Shown here piece after piece: positions 38,030 through 50,239 of a DNA stretch of 64,000 nt. A program made the translations under genes and the position numbers. The notes under the pieces were generated by a model. That model ran no database searches. It was not told where the DNA came from and saw nothing but the letters and a program-made list of their open reading frames with translations. Source of the stretch: Pachypanchax playfairii (lineage: Eukaryota > Chordata > Actinopteri > Cyprinodontiformes > Aplocheilidae); NCBI GenBank assembly GCA_006937955.1, contig SSNP01000105.1, positions 614,646 to 678,645 of the forward strand, given 5' to 3'. The stretch's first letter is position 1. The number at the start of each line of letters is the position of its first letter.

Positions 38030-40725
38030 TAAAGCCAGTAAATATGATTTAACATGTCATAAAATACATCAAAAGAGAAAAATATCCCAACTTCCAGTAA
38101 TGAACTAAATAACTATTTCTTCTTTTAAAAAACTGCAATTTGTATGACAGTTTTAAACATAAATATTCTTTAAGTAAAAAAGATTAAATACGTTCAGCTT
38201 TTCTAACGGTATTAGAACACACTTTTAATTGGAAATGAAAATTATTCACTTACTATTACAAGTTCTCTTAAATACTCCCATTTAGCAGTAATATTTGGGT
38301 AATCTGGAATCATCCCTCTGGCCAAATTTATTTAAATTCTGCAGTTAGAGCAGCAGAAATGATGACAGTATACTAGCTGTTTATGAAAAGCACATCCACT
38401 TTAGTTATATAATAATTATGGGATTAAAGAACTGCCTTTCGGTATATTTTAGGGCATTTTAATGGAACTAATGAGTATTTTATTTCATGGAACTCCAGGG
38501 CTGTTTTTTAGCACATCTCTCAGATGTATTTGTTTTGGTTGTGCAGCCTGAGGACGGCCTGTTTTACCGAAATTGAAGGGTCCTTTGTGGTAACAACAGC
38601 AACAGATTTGAAATGCAAATGCCACACAAGGAATCCTCTCAAGACCTTTTACTTGCTCGACTAATGAAGAAATAATGAAGCGAAGACTATCAGCTGTTCA
38701 TGAGACAGCTTTTGAGTTAATGCTTGAATGTGAGCGCCTGTTTAACAGGATTTTATAGAATATAAAGCTGATATTCCAAAAATACCGTCAAATTAAAGGT
38801 GATGATCTGATCCATAATATGGAACTTAAATGGGTTTTATATACATAAAAAACTGTTTAAGTTGCTTGTATAAATCAATATGTTAGGATTTTTTTTTCCT
38901 TTTGCAGATTTTGTGATATTTTTCTAATTTAACCACAGAGACGTTTTTTTTTTATCAAAGACACTAATCACAACTGCCAAAAAAAACCTGATTTAAGCCC
39001 AAATTTGAAAGAAATAGTTGCACATAAACTTCAACATCCTGCAGCGTTTTTATCATAAATGACATTTTCTGTAAAATAATGAAGAAAAATCGACTTCTTG
39101 TTCGATAACAACAGTTTCGACACAGCAGGAATCATTTACTCCTGCGTGGGCTCGAAACGTAAAACGTCTTGTTTCATATTAACTCAAATATTTGGAAGAT
39201 AAAAACCACTCAGGAGGAAAATTAAGAGAGATAATGAAACATGGAAATAACATGGTTATTCAATTATTTTTGACTCGACAGGGAAAACCAAATAAAAAAA
39301 GATTCTGATGATAGATGGCTGGTGTTTTACTGTCAGATTGCATTTAAAAAGAAAATGAACATCTTAAGAAATAAATTAAAAATTTAGTCGAGAAAGTGAT
39401 TATTTTGTGGTCCTGACTAAGTGGAAGAACCAGAACTGGTTAGAGTTTGTCGCCGACGGGCCCTCGGGGGCGTCGCCTTCATCCCTCTAAGTGTGGACAC
39501 AACCCCAACCCCCCCCCCATGTGAGAGGTTAATCCAGTAATTCCTGAGTGGATACAGTCATTTCTACAATCTGAGCGATGAAGGGCAGTTAGCTGCTGAA
39601 TGCAGACAGCCTGACCTCAGTGAGGCGGAACGTGTGTCGCCTTAAATAACCTCAGAATTCCGATCAGTCGTCATATTCATGTTCTCTGATAAATAGAGAA
39701 CATAAGATATAAAAGATTTGAATCCAAATAAAGATTTACACCCGAGCAGGAAACTTAATCTCGAGTCTGTGTGTTTTCTTTAAAGGGACATAAGGGTTAG
39801 GGTTTTTGGGAAGTTTCATAAAAATGACCCTTTTTTAACTCAAGTTTAAAGGGACATAAGGCAAGATTTGTGAAAAACTACACATGCATTTCCAGTTTAT
39901 TCAATGCTAATGGGTCATGAAGCATTAAAAACCCAAAATAATGAGGCCATCCGCATATATGTCTGTTGCCTTGGAAACGCTGTGCGCCACATAATGCGCT
40001 GCAGTTCGACGTCCGAATTTCCCGTGCAGTTGTAGGGATGTGATGTAAATTGACGCTGCATGCGCGTTGCCGACAGCTCTTGAACCGGAAGTACATGGCC
40101 GCCGTGGACTTGGATTCAAACACTGAAGGTATACTTATGGATGTTTCTCCAGCCAGCTAACGACCTGCATCCACTCTCACCCCCCAAAAAAGTGGCACCA
40201 CGAAGAAAAAAAAGACTTTATCAGCTGCATCTCGTGAGTCAAAAAAAAAACATGACCGAAGCCGGGCAGGCACCCGCATAAATATTGGATATGCGTTCGG
40301 TTCATGGAGGGAACTTCAGCCGGCTTGGCTGGTGGCTTCAGTTAGCCACAGCGCCTGTCGCGGCAGCACTGAGTCAGATTTTGTAAAGCTGCCTTAGGTT
40401 CCTTCAAATAATGTTTATGAAAGAAAAACTGAACCAACTCAAGTAAATTTTCAAATGAATTCTAATTAATTTTGGTGTCTTGCAGTTTTAAAGGGACTTA
40501 AGGCAACTTTACAAAATCTGACTCAGTGCTGCTGCGACAGGCGCTGTGGCTAACTGCAGCCACCAGCCAAGCCGGCACGGGAGCGCGCACAGACACTTTA
40601 CAGACTGTTCGTCTTCACAGCACTGCACCGGGGAGGCTAACATACTTCACGTCAGGTCTCTCCACTCTGTTATTTGATTTGATCTCATCATTTTCATACT
40701 GTATCAGGCTCTAAACACGACCTAT

Positions 40726-41060
40726 AATGTTTTCTCACCTGGTCACAAGGAAATGAGCCATGTCAGCATCCGTTTTCACTCCCAAATGCAGCTGAAGTTC
40801 CCTCCATGAACCGAACACATATCCAATATTTATGCGGGTGCCTGCCCGGCTTCGGTCATATTTTTTTTTGACTCACGAGATGCCGCTGATAAAGTCTTTT
40901 TTTTCTTCGTGGTGCCACTTTTTTGGGGGGTGAGAGTGGATGCAGGTCGTTTGCTGGCTGCAGAAACATCCATAAGTATACCTTCAGTGTTTGAATCTGA
41001 GTCCACGGCGGCCATGTACTTCCTGTTCAAGAGCTGTCGGCAACGCGCATGCAGCGTCAA
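40726..41060 (-). pseudogene. Broken first exon of a transposon-encoded protein
   Basis: The minus strand reads MAAVDSDSNTEGILMDVS, a lysine-rich stretch (GTTKKKKT), then after a shift of frame at a homopolymer INIGYVFGSWRELQLHLGVK, ending DADMAHFLVTR before a GTGAG donor. The WRELxxxxxxKxDAxxAxFLL pattern recurs in fish transposon-like open frames. The left arm of the palindrome carries a second, similar copy. The superfamily (perhaps Kolobok, given TTAA) is an inference. Confidence 0.45.
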
Positions 41061-41283
41061 TTTACGTCACATCCCTACAACTGCGCGGGAAATTCGGACG
41101 TCGAACTGCAGCGCATTATGTGGCACACAGCGTTTCCAAGGCCTCGTTATTTTGGGTTTTTAATGCTTCATGACCCATTAGCATTGAATAAACTGGAAAT
41201 GCATGTGTAGTTTTTCACAAATCTTGCCTTATGTCCCTTTAAACTTGAGTTAAAAAAGGGTCATTTTTATGAAACTTCCCAAA

Positions 41284-41302
41284 AACCCTAACCCTAACCC
41301 TA
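41284..41302 (-). repeat. Short interstitial telomere-like repeat
   Basis: About three tandem CCCTAA units sit at the outer right end of the palindrome; the left end has about one and a half (TTAGGG sense, near 39792). Too short to mean a telomere fusion. Confidence 0.7.
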
Positions 41303-41805
41303 TTGTTTCAGGAGTTTCTCAGGAAACAAAGGAACTGTTCCTTTTGTTCCTTTAGTTTAAGAAGCAACTCTGTTAAACTGACCTAAAGAAAAGATGAGTT
41401 TACAGTATGATTATGGTCAGACACAATATTCTAAGAAAAAAAATCTAAATATCCAACGACACTATCGTGCATATTATAATGCACGACTGCAGCACGAGAG
41501 GATCTCTGCACCTTCTGCAGCGTCCTGGGTGGATGCTGGTGTATTTTTACCTTGACTTTCTTCTTTGAGAACCTTGAAGTGCAGCACCTGCAGGAAACCG
41601 TTCAGTGATTCACACTTCTGAGAGATTTAAAGTCGACATTCAACGTCTAAATGATTCATAGTGGTTGAAACGCAGCAGCTGGAGGGATCGTAGGGAAAAA
41701 CATCCTCGTTTCATCGCTGTGCTGATGTTTGGATCAGGTCCTTAGGTCATGAAGGCAATTGTTAAATAGTTGTGAACCTCCAGCTGTGAGTGATCTCAGA
41801 CTTGG

Positions 41806-41810
<5 letters not shown>

Positions 41811-41853
<43 letters not shown>

Positions 41854-42143
41854 TTGTATTTCTGACCTCCTGGGGACCCGTTTCCTGACTTTTACTATCT
41901 TTCTGGGGTCCGAGGGTTCTTGTGGGGACCGAAGCCTGGTCCCCATGAGGGGGACTCCCCTTTTTAGGGTTAGGGGTTAGGTTTATAGGTATGGTGTGAA
42001 TAGAGTTTTAGTTAGTCTTAGGGTTAGTTATAGATCAGTAATGGTTAAGGTTAGTAAAAGGGTTTGGGTTAGGTATAAATCTAGTTACTAAAATCAATGG
42101 AAGTCAATGGACGGTCCCCATAAGGATAACAAAACACACTTGT

Positions 42144-42186
<43 letters not shown>

Positions 42187-42195
42187 TGTGTGTGT
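41811..42195. repeat. Fish dispersed repeat bracketed by TG microsatellites
   Basis: A (TG)n tract (about 41811-41849) is followed by about 290 bp reading GGGGACCCG...TGGGGACCGAAGCCTGGTCC, then by GGTTAGG-rich sequence, ending GGACGGTCCCCATAAGGATA and a second (TG)n tract (about 42146-42195). This arrangement recurs widely in teleost genomes. No coding capacity. Confidence 0.8.
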
Positions 42196-42312
42196 GGAGT
42201 CATTGCTCTGGGATGTTACTGTAAATTCACAGCTGGATTGATCCAAGCGAGAAAAACATCAGTTAAGAGCCTTTTTTATTGCTGTTTGTAAAGTAAAACC
42301 ATAAAGAACAAT

Positions 42313-42504
42313 CTAGTTAACTGGATGTAGGGACCACCTGTCCATGATCCACCTCCATCTCTCATGTTTCATCCCGGTCCTGCTGAACATGTTCATACAG
42401 GCGACATCACGACCATCGAAGTCCCACCACCAGTAATCAGAAGGTGTCGGTCCTGAGATAATGAAAGGATGCTGCGGCAGGTTACGACAGGTATCATCAG
42501 TCAT
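42313..42504 (-). other. Unidentified tryptophan-rich 63-codon open frame
   Basis: A minus-strand frame starting MTDDTCRNLPQHPF and including PSDYWWWDFDGRDVACMNMF, then RWRWIMDRW. The composition is more protein-like than other short frames here (six tryptophans, balanced codons), and the start has an acceptable AAATGA context. I do not recognise a family and see no neighbouring exon with similar quality. It could be a gene fragment, an exon of an unseen gene, or chance. Confidence 0.25.
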
Positions 42505-44238
42505 TTCGGACCACCGTTCTCAGACAATCATTCACAAAACTGAACAGCAAATCACAGAAGACATTCACCGACGCTGCAGCCGGCCGGCGGAGCCACAAAA
42601 CACCCTCAATTTTTCCTCTATTAACCCGACGAGAGGATCCACAGTTGGACGAGGAGATACAGATATTATGTTTAAAAATAAAAACATTAATAAATAAAGA
42701 CTCTGAGGCAACTGGGTCAGGTGTGTGAATCACAGCGGACAGCTCCTTTAAACGATGAGTTACTTTTTAAATTTAGACCTAAAGGTGTTTGTTGAGCTCA
42801 TATAGCATCAAACCGCTGTGACCTCTTTGTAGGAAGGGCAGCGTGAGAGAGCGCTTCCAAAATATCCCTATTGATTCCTCCAACCAACAGTTCTCAGATA
42901 CGCTCCATGCAGAATTAAATGTATTTTTAGAGAGTCAGAAAACATCTCTGCTATCTTACAGGTTAAATATTTTGCAGGATTTACAGGACTTTAACCGAGG
43001 AGGTGCAGCGTGAAAGCTAAAAATAATCATCTACAGTTGAAATGGGGTCGATGTGTTCACACAGTCACTCCTATTTAAACCTGAGATAATCTATAGCTGA
43101 GCTTCAGATGAAAACAACTTTAATTATCATTCATTTAACACAAAACTATTCTCAAGTCTGAAAAAGAGGTTTGGTGTCTAACAGCATTCCTCTGTGAAAA
43201 ACAGGAAGTGTTTGTTACATTCCACGACGTCTGTAATATTTGTCTGGGTCGGGATGTAAATTTTCAAATTTTACATTTATCTCTTCTCTTGATTAATTGA
43301 GTCAAACTTTTTTTCTGAGTAAATAAACTGTGGTAAGAAAACCGATGTATTAATGATGGAAGTGGGAGGCTGCAGCACCACCTGGTGGTGATCAAATGAC
43401 ATTACAACTTAACTCAACAGTAACTTTACTGAAACAGCAGCAAGTTAATCTAGTTTTCGTAATTGGACATGCTAATAAAACCCTTTTTAAGTGAAAGTAC
43501 TTTTACAGAGGAGAACAAAAACATATCCCATAATCCTCCTAACATGCACCAGAAGTTACAGGAATGTTTGAACAACATTGTTAAGCCACTGAAATAATTC
43601 ATTTCTTTTCAGGCATTTTTACTACCTTCCATTCAGCTGTTGTTGTGACTGAGGCGTGTGTGAGTCGAGTGTGTTTTCTGTGCAATGACATTGAAACGTG
43701 AACCGCTTCACCCCCCCCACCTCACCCCCTTCACTTGGGCTTTACATGACCGTAAAAAGCAGAAGCTGTTAGTGTGTCGACTCAGTTTACGCACACGCCG
43801 CATCACCCGACCCAGATCTCTGCTCCCGAACACGGTGGAATCAAACACTAAACTTGAGTCTCAGGAGGTAAAACTTGCATATTTACCCAAGTGAATTCAT
43901 AGAACAGCAAAAATCTCAGCACAACTTCATCATTTATAACACTTTGAATTTACAGTTAGACAGTAGTAACTATGGTAACAGCTTTAACACACATTTTAGT
44001 TAGACGTGCTGTAGTTTAAATGAGTGGCTGTAGTTTAACAGGTTTGATAAAAGAAAATCTAACTTCCTAAATATTTTCAAAAGGAGATCTGAATGTTGGA
44101 GAAAGTTGGATGTTTCTCACTTTTTATTTAGAGTTTAACACTGACAGGATTTTCTTTCTGAAGAATTTGTTACATTGGAAGTTTTGTAGTTTGTTATATT
44201 TTTTTCTTTAGAAAGTAAAAATTGAAAATGGTGCGTTC

Positions 44239-44243
<5 letters not shown>

Positions 44244-44278
<35 letters not shown>
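44244..44278 (+). repeat. Poly(A) run, 35 bases
   Basis: Uninterrupted A35. No retroelement body was recognised immediately upstream. Confidence 0.95.
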
Positions 44279-44281
<3 letters not shown>

Positions 44282-46857
44282 GATTTCACCATTTGGGACA
44301 GAAAATAGAAAATAAATCCAAATCACCCCAATACATATAATCACTGAGATCTCGGCAGCCCTGACTGAAACATCCAATAAAAAAAAATTGTCAAAGAAAG
44401 CTGCTTGAAATAATTATCAGAAACAAAACAAAGGAGTGAGACAGGATTTCCTGTTGTGGCAGGAAGCTCCATCCTGATGAAGGAGGCTTCAGGGTTAAAC
44501 CATTAGCTTCTGATAACAAGAAGACACAAAGCAGTTTAAAATATCTGCAGATAAAAGACTCAAATAAAACTCAGACATCTGGACGCTGAGGTTTAACTGT
44601 GTTTGCAGCAGTTGCTGCAGCCTCGTCTCTCACCAAGATTTAAGTCGGCCTTGTGTTGCAGACAGAAACAGAGATGGCGGGGGGGGTGGGGGGTGACAAT
44701 TGTAGAGTGATGGCACCACTTACTTGTGTTTACAATATGAGGATACAGAGCCTGGTGATGAGATGAAGCTGTGCCACAGTGGAGAATTGGAGCCATACAA
44801 GGAGAAGTCATGCAGGAGGATCAGGCACATCTACAGAGCTGGTAACATCTGGAAGAGAAGAACATTCATCTTTATTGGTGTTTGTCCTAAAACTATCTCC
44901 ACTTGTGCTTATTTCTATTGTACAAGAGGAAGTAAGAGAGTATAGAAGTTTAATTATTGCCCTTTGTAAATGTTTTACTTGGTGTACTTTGCAGTCTTTT
45001 ACACACTTTAGATCTTTGGAAGCAGCTTCTGTAGAAAAGTTATCAGGCTGTTGTAGATAGATCTCTGGAACACATCTGTTAAAACAGACTCAAATTTAAA
45101 CAGCTAATCTCAAAGAAATTTAAAGCAACTTGTGCAAACTCAATTATATAAATCCATTAAATTGCTATAAATGTATTACATGTTGTCCTGGTAGAAATGT
45201 TATAAAAATTTTGACAGGAAGTGTTACAAGCTGAACAGGAAGTACAACTTCCACTGAAAAATCCTACAAAATTATTCAGAAGTAACCCTGTAATTTGAAT
45301 TTATGACAGTGTAAATGTTCTTTTTATGTGAAATCTTTATTTTATTTTTTAAAGATGACAGTAATTCACAGTCTGCAACAGTTAAAACACGTTCATAATT
45401 TCTAAGAGCTGAACTTTCCTTTTAATATGTTGAAATGTTTTTATAAATCAACTTAGTGAAAGTTTGCACGACATAAAAATGATCTAAGTTCATCTCTGTG
45501 TGTGAGACAGCGAGGAAGCGAAAGCACAAGAGAGAGATTTGTGGGAAAGTGAGGTCAAATATCTTCCACCTAATAATAAATCTCACACACACGCTGAAAC
45601 CTCCCAGCTCATACACACTTTTTCACCTCCCTGTGCCCCACTCGTGTGTTGACATAGTTTCCATGGTGAGGGGAAAGTGCAGAGAGCCATCGCTGCATTC
45701 CTGCGAGCACGCTCACTGACATATTAACATTTACTCTGAGGGGTCAGTTAACACTCTCTCAGTTCTCCCAGTACAATCAGTGGTCACTGCTGTCTCAATG
45801 AAAAAGGCATTTTCGACGTCCTGCAGGTGAACTGGCGCTGTCACTGCCGGCGTTCCTGTTCCACCTGACACCATTAACTCAGGGTTAAAATGAAACACAA
45901 TCTGAGCTGGAGGACGGATTGCTTATTACGCTCTATAGTTCAAATGTGTCAGAGCTGATAGGATACAGACACAGTTGCGGTGTCTTCAGTCTTCGTGGAA
46001 CATTTAAACAGGAAACAGACTCAAACAACAAGGTGCTGCAGCTGTTTATGGTTTATAACTCTGATGACATCGTCTTTTAGTTTATTTGGTGATGCTCTGA
46101 TTAAGATGAACCGTTTTATTCTCAACAGAGAGACCGAAGCAGAGAAACATATCTGAACTGTTTCAGACAGGGTTCAAGGGGGTCCAGTGTGGGGGTCCAT
46201 GAGACCTGAGTGCAGCGGGGTCAGTGTGACATAAAGGTCTCTGCAACTCTTTGAATGTCTGTATAAATCTAGTTTCTTCTCCACCATTTATCAGTAAATA
46301 TGAGGCTTATGATGTAATATTTCTCTCTATGACATTAAAGATTAAAGCAGGAAGTTCTCAAACTGAAAGTGGGTGAATGTTTCTCCCAAGTCTCATCTTA
46401 CTCTCTGCAACGCTTCTAACATGCAGACAGAATGATTCACATCCAAAATGTTTGTTAACCTGTTTAACTACAGAATAAATGTTTGTTTCTGTCTGTGCAG
46501 TAAAGTAACCAAAATAAATAGTCGTCAAATACTGTAGAAATGATGTTGTTCAAAGAGAAATAAAGACACATTTCTAAAATACAAATTAAGTTGGAGGTTC
46601 AGCAGGAACTGGAGAAACAAACAGTCATGTCTAGTTTTAGGTTTGAAACATGAGACTGAACAGCACGTTTCATAAAACAGGTAAACATCTAACTAGTTAT
46701 TAGTTTCTGTGATATTTGTTTTTAATCATTCCCTCCAGTCAAGTGTTATTAACACAACTTCTACTGGTTTCTGACCACATGTACAACTAGTTTTAATGGA
46801 AAGATCAGTGGTATATATAGTAACTAGAAACAGGAACATGACACAGAAGCTGAAACA

Positions 46858-46975
46858 AAACAGGCGCCCCCTTCTGGCTGGGTGGAGTATATGTTGTAAG
46901 CCCCGCCCCCTTCATGTAAATAAATGAGACATTTTTCTGATAATTTTTTTAAACAAAACATGTTTGTTTTTTCCA
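46858..46975 (+). repeat. Dispersed fish repeat with CTCF-like core, copy 1
   Basis: Reads GCGCCCCCTTCTGGCTGGGT, then TAAGCCCCGCCCCCTTCA and ATGAGACATTTT. The same blocks in the same order occur at 58763-58870. The reverse complement of the first block (CCAGAAGGGGGCGC) differs from the CTCF core at one position. The element name is not known to me. Confidence 0.7.
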
Positions 46976-48072
46976 GACTTCTGTTGATTCATAGTTCTTA
47001 CTAGTTGTAAGGAGTTACTGGAATTTTTTTTTTTTTTTTTACATCAGGCTCAGAGATTCCGACTCGGTGGATTTCACGGCTGTTTTTAATCAAAAAGTAT
47101 TTGCTTCCTCAGCGCTGGAAATTTGAAATCCCAGCATGCATTGGGGTTCTAATTTCCTGATGTGTTTGGATTATTTGTGTTTAGTTGCTGTGGGAATTAG
47201 CTGATAAAGTCCAGACTACAGACACACCTCAAATGAAGCAGAAACCTCCATAAAAACACAAACACACACACAGATGTTTATATTCTTTAACAACTCACAG
47301 TAATCCGAGCAGGTGGGGAGGTCTCAACTTGTATAAATATTTCAGTGTTATCTCCAAGGCTCCATCGGGGGCTCAGTGACCTCGAGCTACTGTGGGTAAA
47401 GATTGGACCAATCAGAATGGACGGAACCGTTATACCTGCAAAGGGAAGAAGAAGAAGAGTGAGATGGTGTGAGGAAGAAGTCGGACCTGATCTCCTTCAG
47501 TCTGCAAACAGACGTCTCAGCTTCAGTACTAAGAACTGAAAACAATGTTCAGGTTTAAACCAGCTCATGTTGTTTGTAGACTCCTGTCACTTTAAGAGCT
47601 CTGAGTCACAGAGCTGATTTATGAGGAGGAAAAAAACAGTCACACAAAAACACCCTGAGTAATGTTCTTTACCTCGAGCAACCAACTCACCTCGGATCTT
47701 AGGAGACCTGGGAATCCACCAGACGTCTCTGAGGGGTTTCAGCTGGAGATCTAATAAATACATTCACATGATGCTGCCAAATGTTATCTGATTTTCAGCT
47801 AATAGCTCACTTATTGACTTTCTTTCTGTTCATCAAACCAACTCTGATGCTCATGAGATTCCAGTCCACATACTTCATTTTGCGTAAAAGTGATGGTTCC
47901 ACAGACCATCATGTGAGCTGCTGGCTGTCTTTAACCCATTCAGAGTTTGTTTAGATCCTGGATTTTGTCCCAGATGTTAGAGGAGGGTCACCAGTAGCAA
48001 CACCTTCTTAAAGCAATATAACACATTAAGGTTTACTACAAAGTGAGAAACTGTTATCATCATCAGTCAGTA

Positions 48073-48415
48073 AGGGCTGCACGGTGTTGCAGTGGGTACT
48101 GTTGCCATGTAGCAAGAAGGTCCTGCAGGTTTGAAACCAGGCCAGGACCTTTCTGAATGGAGTTTGCATATGTGGGTTTTCTCCAGGGACTTTGGCTTCC
48201 TCCCACAAATCCAAAATATGCTTGAGGTTAATTGTTACTCTGGATTGTCTCTAGGTTTGTGTGATTGTTTGTCTATGTGTGGCTCTGTGATGGACTGGTG
48301 ACCTGTCCAGGTGTGACCCCACCTCTCACCCGGTGACAGCTGGAGATAGAGACCAGCTCCATGCAGCCCTGAACAGATACAAGCAGGTACAGACTGTATT
48401 AGAGAAACAGCATCT
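48073..48415 (+). mobile_element. Degraded tRNA-like fish SINE
   Basis: Begins GGGCTGCACGGTGTTGCAGT and continues with AGCAAGAAGGTCCTGCAGG, TTTCTGAATGGAGTTTGCAT, GTGGGTTTTCTCC, GGCTTCCTCCCAC, GATGGACTGGTGACCTGTCC and AGCTGGAGATAGAGACCAGC. These are the landmarks of a very common teleost short interspersed repeat. GGTTTGAAACC at 48128-48138 resembles a polymerase III B box with one change. Several indels show it is old. Confidence 0.75.
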
Positions 48416-49160
48416 CATCAGTAGATCATTAGTCCATATAAGGACTCGTCTGCATGTTAAACGGCGCAGCGTTCACAGGCCGATACTGACATCAACGCTG
48501 ATCACAATAAAAAGCTGAAAACGTGTCGCCTCTGGTGGCCTCCGGGGAGAACGAGGACGCTTACCCGCTTCCACTTGCTGCTAAATTTTTCCATCTGATT
48601 TATTTTTCGCTTTTTTTTTTTTGTTGTTATGTAGAGCATCCCTAAAACTGTGACACATAGAAGCTGGAACCAGGGATAACACCCCAGAATGTCTCCAAAG
48701 CAGAAAGAAGTGCTGGTTTTTTATTATTTTAATCACACACGTCGCTGATTCAATTAAAGACGACAACACTTTGAGTTGTGACAAAGTCGCTTTAGCAAAC
48801 GATCCATGAGAGGCACGATGCAGGGACGGGAAAATGGGTCAAATGGACCCTGAGAGAGAACAAGTACATGTTGGAATAAACTGCACAGCCAATCAACGAA
48901 GGATCCAGAGTTGAAATGAAGATGAGAGGAAACTAACAGAGGATGCTGTTAAAGAGGTGTCGAGTTTAAAACTCAGCAAAGCATCCAGGTTTCAGCTCAT
49001 CTGCATTTCTAATGAAGAGACAAAGAAGGACCAGAGCAATGAGCTGAGAGGAAAACATAAGAGGAGACACCATGAAAGAGAGAGACTAGTGACAAATAGA
49101 GAGAAAATATATAAACACATAAATCCCACAGGACTCAAAGAGGACAGGAGGCACAGTCAG

Positions 49161-49182
49161 AGAGAGAGAGAGAGAGAGAGAG
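49161..49182 (+). repeat. Short (AG)n microsatellite
   Basis: Eleven AG units in a purine-rich context. Confidence 0.9.
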
Positions 49183-50141
49183 CGAGCTCAGTCCAACACT
49201 GAATTATAAAACATTTATTCTGCCTGATGTTTTTCAGGATTGATGGTTTGTCCAGAGATGGAGAAGAAAAAAAAAAAGAACAAATTAGGCCACTTTTGTC
49301 ACAAGTCTCTAAGCTGAAGTTGTGATTACAACCACGTCAGATCCTCCTAAAACATCCAGCAGCCGGGTTTTTAAACAGAACCAGGCCAAACGTGAGGCAG
49401 GCAGGAAAATCTGACAGCCAATCAGCTGAATCCTCAAGAAAACGACTTTTACTTCAAATAAAAATCACCTGATTCAAACACTGATTAGGATATAATGTCT
49501 CTGAAAAAGTAAACCAGTTACAGACTCGTTATACAGTAAAATAACAGCTTGATTTGAACACTGGTTGTTCAGATATTTGGAGAATAGATTATGTGGGAAG
49601 GTGAATTCCTGCCTGGTGTAATTAGCTCTGTGAAATGTTTCAGTTTAGAGAAACACATTAGATTAAAGAGCTAACACCTAGTTCAAGTATGGCTAAGACC
49701 AAAATTTGCTTCCATCTTTAATTGAAAACATCATTAATGTTGACAAGAATACTCTTCTGTAAATGTTTATGATGCTGTTAAATTTACATCACATAATAAT
49801 TTACATTCAATTCTACGATCGTTTAAAACAGGAAACAGTTTCTGCAGCAGCTAGTTGTTTCTTCCTGTTGTTTAACAGGAAACTGATGACAGTCAATATG
49901 TTTATAAAACAGTGTTTGCATGAATCCATGTGAAACTTTGAAAACACGAGATGTTTTAAGATGTTAATCATCCATGTTGGCTCCAGTCCAGTCCAATCAC
50001 TCGCCTGTTTCTCTAAACTGAGGCTAAAGAGACGAGCTACACCTTTAGCTAAAAACTAAAGGACACGAACAGTCACAACCAACTAAGAGTCCAGAACATG
50101 CCTAATAAACATCACCTGTAGGGGGCGACGTGTTCCGGCGT

Positions 50142-50148
<7 letters not shown>

Positions 50149-50236
<88 letters not shown>
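50149..50236 (+). repeat. Poly(A) run, 88 bases
   Basis: An uninterrupted run of 88 A preceded by TGTTCCGGCGTTAAATTT. Long for a genomic homopolymer: either a young retroelement tail whose body I cannot recognise, or a length error in assembly. Confidence 0.95.
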
Positions 50237-50238
<2 letters not shown>

Positions 50239-50239
50239 A

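Larger units (their letters stand above)
32300..39780. other. Gene-free, AT-rich intergenic stretch
   Basis: No exon with family similarity. The longest chance frame is 34862-35488 (plus strand, 208 codons). A short dispersed-repeat copy lies at 36552-36635 and a LINE relic at 37981-38029. Two stretches (37550-37760 and 38540-38760) have balanced, non-repetitive composition that recalls conserved non-coding elements, but this cannot be tested here. Confidence 0.5.
39791..41303. repeat. 1.5-kb palindrome built from a TTAA-type DNA element
   Basis: Left arm 39791-40398 and right arm 40499-41303 are inverted copies with high identity. The right arm has about 230 bp (roughly 40574-40803) that the left lacks. 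Element ends reading TTTAAAGGGACATAAGGC occur at about 39846, at the centre (about 40490, with one change) and, inverted, at about 41248. This suggests two opposed copies of one TTAA-flanked element. The match extends beyond those ends (39791-39846 against 41248-41303, GGGTTAGGGTTTTTGGGAAG), so the flank was inverted too, or belongs to a larger element. The minus strand of the right arm encodes a broken frame (see 40726-41060). Confidence 0.85.
42740..48070. other. Gene-free intergenic stretch
   Basis: No exon recognised. It holds an A35 run (44244-44278), a G-rich patch near 44680, one copy of a dispersed repeat at 46858-46975, a T run near 47025, and scattered short frames. The segment 45770-45950 is non-repetitive and of balanced composition, a possible conserved element that cannot be tested here. 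Confidence 0.5.

Noticed and set aside
41284..41302. Interstitial telomere or chromosome fusion point
   Set aside because: Only about three CCCTAA units, mirrored at the other end of a repeat element; it belongs to the repeat.
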